From: Gemmatimonadota bacterium
GTDB taxonomy: Bacteria; Gemmatimonadota; Gemmatimonadetes; Gemmatimonadales; Gemmatimonadaceae
Assembly: GCA_026387935.1 (NCBI GenBank)
Contig: JAPLKU010000018.1
Location: forward strand, 1 to 64,000
Length of the DNA stretch: 64,000 bases
Direction: 5' to 3'
The position numbers and the translations under genes are program-made. Each line of letters opens with the position of its first letter. Within the stretch, counting starts at the first letter, position 1. This document shows positions 58,533-64,000 of this stretch, in pieces. The notes below the pieces were generated by a model, which was given only the letters and a program-made list of their open reading frames with translations, had not been told where the DNA came from and made no database searches.

Positions 58533-59757
58533 CCTCGAACGTGGTATGCTCGTAGGCGAGCTGCACCTTCGTTTGCCGCGTCATAAACCAGTTGATCGAC
58601 GCGCCGAGCTCGAGCGCCCGGCGCGGCGCAACAGTGGAATCAGCGTAGAGGGGGAACGCTTCGTCGCCGACATGAACTTGTGCTGCGCGCACACCGACCT
58701 GCCATGCGCCCCAGTTGCCTTTTTCGTAATCAAACACGGTCTTGGGAACGATTCCCTCCTGCTGCGACGGCTCGCCAGTGAGGGTGTACTGCAACGTGCC
58801 CACCCACGCGCCGGTGTTCACCGTCGTAGTATTCACACCCTTCGACACGACCTGCGTATTGCCGAACCACTCGGCCATCGTGCCAAACGCGCCGTCGTGG
58901 AAATGCGCGAACACGTTGTTCTGGGAGTGACGCCCTGTCGCCTTCACGCCGGACCCTTCCGCGTAGCTGAAGAAACTGATTTGCGCCGGAGTCTTGTAGG
59001 TCGGCAACTTCGCGCCGGTTGCGCCCGAACTCCGCTCAATGCCGGTCGATCCGTCGTACGCGAGCCCGAACCCCTGCTCCGCACCATTCACCTTCTTCCT
59101 GACCGGCTTCCACCAGACGCGGTAGGTGATGTCTTTGTCGTCGTTCGCGTCGGTGTCTTGCGTCGCGCCGCCGTCCGCCGCGCCGTTGAACACGCCGAGC
59201 GACAGTTCGAGGTGCTCCTCTGCCACGGAGCCGGTGAGCAGGAACCCGAGATCGCGGCCGCCTTCCATGTTCGATGCGAGCGAGCGCTCGGGCAGGATCT
59301 GCGACGAAATCGACATGTAGCGCTCAAGCCCAACGGGCGTCTTCTGCTTGCCGCCGCGCAACCACCAGGTGCCGCCGAGCCCAATGTCCACGTACGCATC
59401 CTGGATTGGCGACGGCCCCGACGCGGCGGCGACGTCGTACATCACCCGCATGGCGACGCGCGAATTCAGGTTGGCGTCGAAGATGACGCGGGCCCGGCGC
59501 ATCGCAATCCCGTTGCTCGATGCGTCATTGGTGTCGTTCAGCACCGTCCGGACGTCGGCCGTCAGATAGCCCCTGATCTTGATCTGCTTGGTGCCGTCTG
59601 CCGAATGGATCCGCAGGCCGTCGTCATCATACACGACCTGGGCGCTGTCCTTCGTCGGCGCCGGCGTGCGGGCCTGCGCAAGGAGCGGCGGCGCGGCAAA
59701 AACGACAGCGCAGGCCGCGGCCAGCGCGAGGTGGAGGACTCGCGGGGGGTTTCTCAT
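58465..59757 (-). CDS. Outer-membrane porin, OprO/OprP (phosphate-selective) type
   Basis: A 430-residue outer-membrane protein with signal peptide (LHLALAAACAVVFAAPPLLAQ). It has DGLRIHSADGTKQIKIRGYL, then RRARVIFDANLNSRVAMRVMYD, repeated amphipathic beta strands, and the C-terminal aromatic ending LRWQAYF that BAM recognises. Members of this group form trimeric channels for phosphate or polyphosphate, but anion choice is not visible here. It lies between topA and trmFO. Its stop is one base from the candidate CTG start of trmFO. Confidence 0.85.
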   Translation of the reverse strand: MRNPPRVLHLALAAACAVVFAAPPLLAQARTPAPTKDSAQVVYDDDGLRIHSADGTKQIKIRGYLTADVRTVLNDTNDASSNGIAMRRARVIFDANLNSRVAMRVMYDVAAASGPSPIQDAYVDIGLGGTWWLRGGKQKTPVGLERYMSISSQILPERSLASNMEGGRDLGFLLTGSVAEEHLELSLGVFNGAADGGATQDTDANDDKDITYRVWWKPVRKKVNGAEQGFGLAYDGSTGIERSSGATGAKLPTYKTPAQISFFSYAEGSGVKATGRHSQNNVFAHFHDGAFGTMAEWFGNTQVVSKGVNTTTVNTGAWVGTLQYTLTGEPSQQEGIVPKTVFDYEKGNWGAWQVGVRAAQVHVGDEAFPLYADSTVAPRRALELGASINWFMTRQTKVQLAYEHTTFEGGAKVGNRRTERYVQLRWQAYF

Positions 59758-59780
59758 TTCCGTATTTACGCCGGTTGAGG

Positions 59781-62414
<2,634 letters not shown>

Positions 62415-62434
62415 GTTCCTAGCTGTTCCTAGCT
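62415..62434 (-). repeat. Duplicated ribosome-site element before topA
   Basis: GTTCCTAGCT occurs twice in tandem (62415-62424 and 62425-62434). On the minus strand this gives AGGAAC twice before the topA ATG, one touching the start and one at a better distance (about ten bases). Only the distal copy is well placed for translation. Confidence 0.5.
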
Positions 62435-62526
62435 GAAAAGCACAATACGGGGATGCGCGCCTTAACTGACGCCACCACCAGCGGGCTGGTCACTCTATAG
62501 ATAGCGTGCCTTATAGAAGGCCTATC

Positions 62527-63093
62527 CTAGCCCGCGCTCTTCCCCCTCGCAAGCGCAACTATAATTGCAATGACCTCTTTTTCGCGCAAGAAGTCGACCT
62601 TAACCGTATAATCTGCAAGGAGATACAGATCCTTGCGGTCGGCCAGAAGCTTTTCGAGTTCTGCGAGGGGGTTTTGGCGCCGAAGGAGCGGGCGCGCCGT
62701 AGCCTGATCGGCCATCCGTTTCATCGCCCGGGCGGGCTCAACCTGCAGATAAATGACGGTGCCAGGGGGCCTCAGCGCCTCAAGGCAGCCCGGATTGGCG
62801 ATCCAACCCCCACCGGGGGCCACGACGAAGTTTCCGGCGCTGCGGAGTTCGTCGGTGATCGTGCGTTCCATTGTGCGAAAGCTCTCCTCGCCGCGCTCAA
62901 CAAAGATCTGCGCGACCGAGGCACCTTCGCGGCGCTCAATCTCGACGTCAAAATCGAGGAAATTGCGACCGAGCGCTTCGGCCACGGCCTTCCCCACGGT
63001 CGACTTGCCCGATCCCGGAATCCCCACGAGGACGAGGTTTGGAGTCGTGAGGTCAGCTGCTAAAACGGGTCGAGATGTGCGAAATGTAGGCAT
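62527..63093 (-). CDS. aroK: Shikimate kinase
   Basis: A 188-residue kinase of the fifth shikimate-pathway step. After a ~20-residue leader comes Walker A GIPGSGKSTV, then FLDFDVEIERREG (Asp pair for shikimate and magnesium), SFRTMERTI (shikimate Arg, Glu), VVAPGGGWI (Gly-Gly-Gly) and RPLLRRQNPL for the lid. The ATG at 63093 overlaps the aroC 3' end by 41 bases; there is no other ATG, GTG or TTG before the conserved start. The overlap with aroC supports joint translation of two enzymes of the same pathway. Confidence 0.93.
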   Translation of the reverse strand: MPTFRTSRPVLAADLTTPNLVLVGIPGSGKSTVGKAVAEALGRNFLDFDVEIERREGASVAQIFVERGEESFRTMERTITDELRSAGNFVVAPGGGWIANPGCLEALRPPGTVIYLQVEPARAMKRMADQATARPLLRRQNPLAELEKLLADRKDLYLLADYTVKVDFLREKEVIAIIVALARGKSAG

Positions 63094-64000
63094 CGAAATT
63101 TCGGCGCAGTTCGTCAAGTGAGTCGCCGCCGAACTTCTCCGTGAACGCGTCGGCAAGGACCAGCGCCGTCATGGCTTCGGCAATCACACCCATGGCGGGA
63201 ACAGCGGTCACGTCTGAGCGTTCCGCGGCGGCAGCGGCCGCCTCACCGGTCTTGGCATCGATGGTCGCCAAGGGGCGCATCAACGTGGAGATCGGCTTCA
63301 TGGCGACGTGCAACACCAGCGGCTCGCCCGTGGTGATACCCCCCTCGAGCCCGCCTGCCATGTTGGTGCGCCGGCGAACATGGCCGGTGCGCGCAAACTC
63401 ACCGCCCGGCGCCGGCTCGATTTCGTCGTGCACTTCGGCGCCGCTCTTTCGCGCGGCGCTGAACCCCGCGCCGATCTCCATCGCTTTCACGGCGGGAATC
63501 GATACAATCGCGCGCGCGAGACGGCCATCGAGTTTTCGGTCCCAGCTCACGTGGCTGCCCAACCCCACCGGCAACCCGCGCACAACCACTTCGCAGATGC
63601 CGCCGGCGGTGTTGCCGTCCTTCTTGAGCTTGTCGATGAGCTCGATCATCTGTGCTTCGGCGTTCTTGTCGAGCGTGCGCAGCGGCGATGGATCAGCGGC
63701 GGCGTTGATATCCGCCGGGAGGACCTCCGGCGCGGCGGCGTCAATGCCGCCCAAGTGCACGACGTGCGAACCGATCGTGATGCCGAACTCGGCGAGCAGG
63801 CGGCGAGCGACCGCCCCCGCCGCCACGCGCGCGGTGGTCTCGCGAGCTGACGCGCGTTCGAGAATATCGCGCGCATCCGCGCGGTCGTACTTGAAGACGC
63901 CGCTCAGGTCGGCGTGGCCGGGCCGGACGCGTGTCAGCTGGCGCTTTCGCCCTTCAGTGGCGTCTTCCTCGCGGGGCGCCGGATCCATGATCTCGGACCA
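63053..64000 (-). CDS. aroC: Chorismate synthase (3' part; 5' end beyond window)
   Basis: The last 315 codons of chorismate synthase, which makes chorismate from EPSP using reduced flavin. The frame is open to the window edge, where SEIMDP marks the end of the N-terminal part. Seen are VRPGHADLSGVFKY (the conserved RPGHAD), RASARETTARVAAGAVAR, GGICEVVVRGLPVGLGSHVSWDRKLDGRLARAI, GGLEGGITTGEP and RSDVTAVPAMGVIAEAM. All are in family order, so the gene should be intact. It is upstream of aroK in one unit. Confidence 0.97.
   Translation of the reverse strand, partial: WSEIMDPAPREEDATEGRKRQLTRVRPGHADLSGVFKYDRADARDILERASARETTARVAAGAVARRLLAEFGITIGSHVVHLGGIDAAAPEVLPADINAAADPSPLRTLDKNAEAQMIELIDKLKKDGNTAGGICEVVVRGLPVGLGSHVSWDRKLDGRLARAIVSIPAVKAMEIGAGFSAARKSGAEVHDEIEPAPGGEFARTGHVRRRTNMAGGLEGGITTGEPLVLHVAMKPISTLMRPLATIDAKTGEAAAAAAERSDVTAVPAMGVIAEAMTALVLADAFTEKFGGDSLDELRRNFDAYISHISTRFSS

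Overview
The window is a GC-rich, gene-dense bacterial chromosome segment of about 60 genes with very short intergenic gaps and many 4-base start/stop overlaps. The gene content fits Gemmatimonadota (Gemmatimonadaceae-like). Pointers are a very large secreted sortilin/BNR-repeat 'glycosyl hydrolase', a secreted carboxypeptidase-regulatory/plug-like protein, TAT-exported GH109-type oxidoreductases, a folate-dependent TrmFO, HslUV, and F0 subunits a and b that carry signal-peptide-like N-termini. This assignment is inference from gene content; no rRNA or tRNA gene was seen.

Layout. 1-5.5 kb: a GxxExxY protein, a GH109-like Gfo/Idh/MocA protein, a small secreted protein, a nucleotidyltransferase-cupin-ferredoxin run, and a D-2-hydroxyacid dehydrogenase. 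5.5-16 kb: a surface regulatory-like protein, amidohydrolase, zinc-ribbon SDR, ABC-F ATPase, PQQ-type beta-propeller dehydrogenase and VanX-like dipeptidase. 16-22 kb: YaeQ, release factor 3, and an F0-type ATP synthase operon (two AtpI/AtpZ-like proteins, a, c, b, then delta) without the other F1 genes. 22-29 kb: a BsuPI-like lipoprotein, a secreted DUF1080-like protein, an orphan MoxR ATPase, then a VapBC toxin-antitoxin pair translationally chained to an aminotransferase and an amidase. 28.3-31.2 kb: a minus-strand group made of a sigma-54 activator with a degenerate receiver, an unknown protein whose ribosome site lies in a hairpin, a 17-codon micro-ORF with a near-ideal Shine-Dalgarno, and a 70-residue membrane-anchored protein. 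31-36 kb: gcvT and the sortilin-like protein. 36-44 kb: a peptide-use operon (DUF885, Gfo/Idh, DUF885, peptide-binding lipoprotein, two permeases, no ATPases). 44-50 kb: an ABC1/UbiB kinase, a split YeeE/YedE sulfur transporter, a BCP peroxiredoxin, argF and an aspartate-type aminotransferase.

50-64 kb holds the most informative architecture: on one strand, in order, aroC-aroK-topA-(porin)-trmFO-(deoxynucleoside kinase, PepSY)-xerC-(MarR/GNAT, ammonia-lyase)-hslV-hslU. The backbone topA-trmFO-xerC-hslV-hslU is the same order as in Bacillus (topA-gid-codV-clpQ-clpY), here opened by insertions. The xerC copy is broken: its N- and C-terminal halves lie in different frames and the stretch joining them is missing.

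The regulatory DNA with the clearest signal is (i) a perfect 12-base-arm palindrome over the ribosome site and start of the MarR/GNAT gene, (ii) a paired TACATGTA element over the vapB start, and (iii) a ~20-base-pair hairpin between atpE and atpF. I found no CRISPR array, insertion sequence, prophage or biosynthetic cluster. The best candidates for something undescribed are the micro-ORF/small-membrane-protein group at 28.3-29.7 kb and the toxin-antitoxin-led metabolic operon at 25-28.3 kb.
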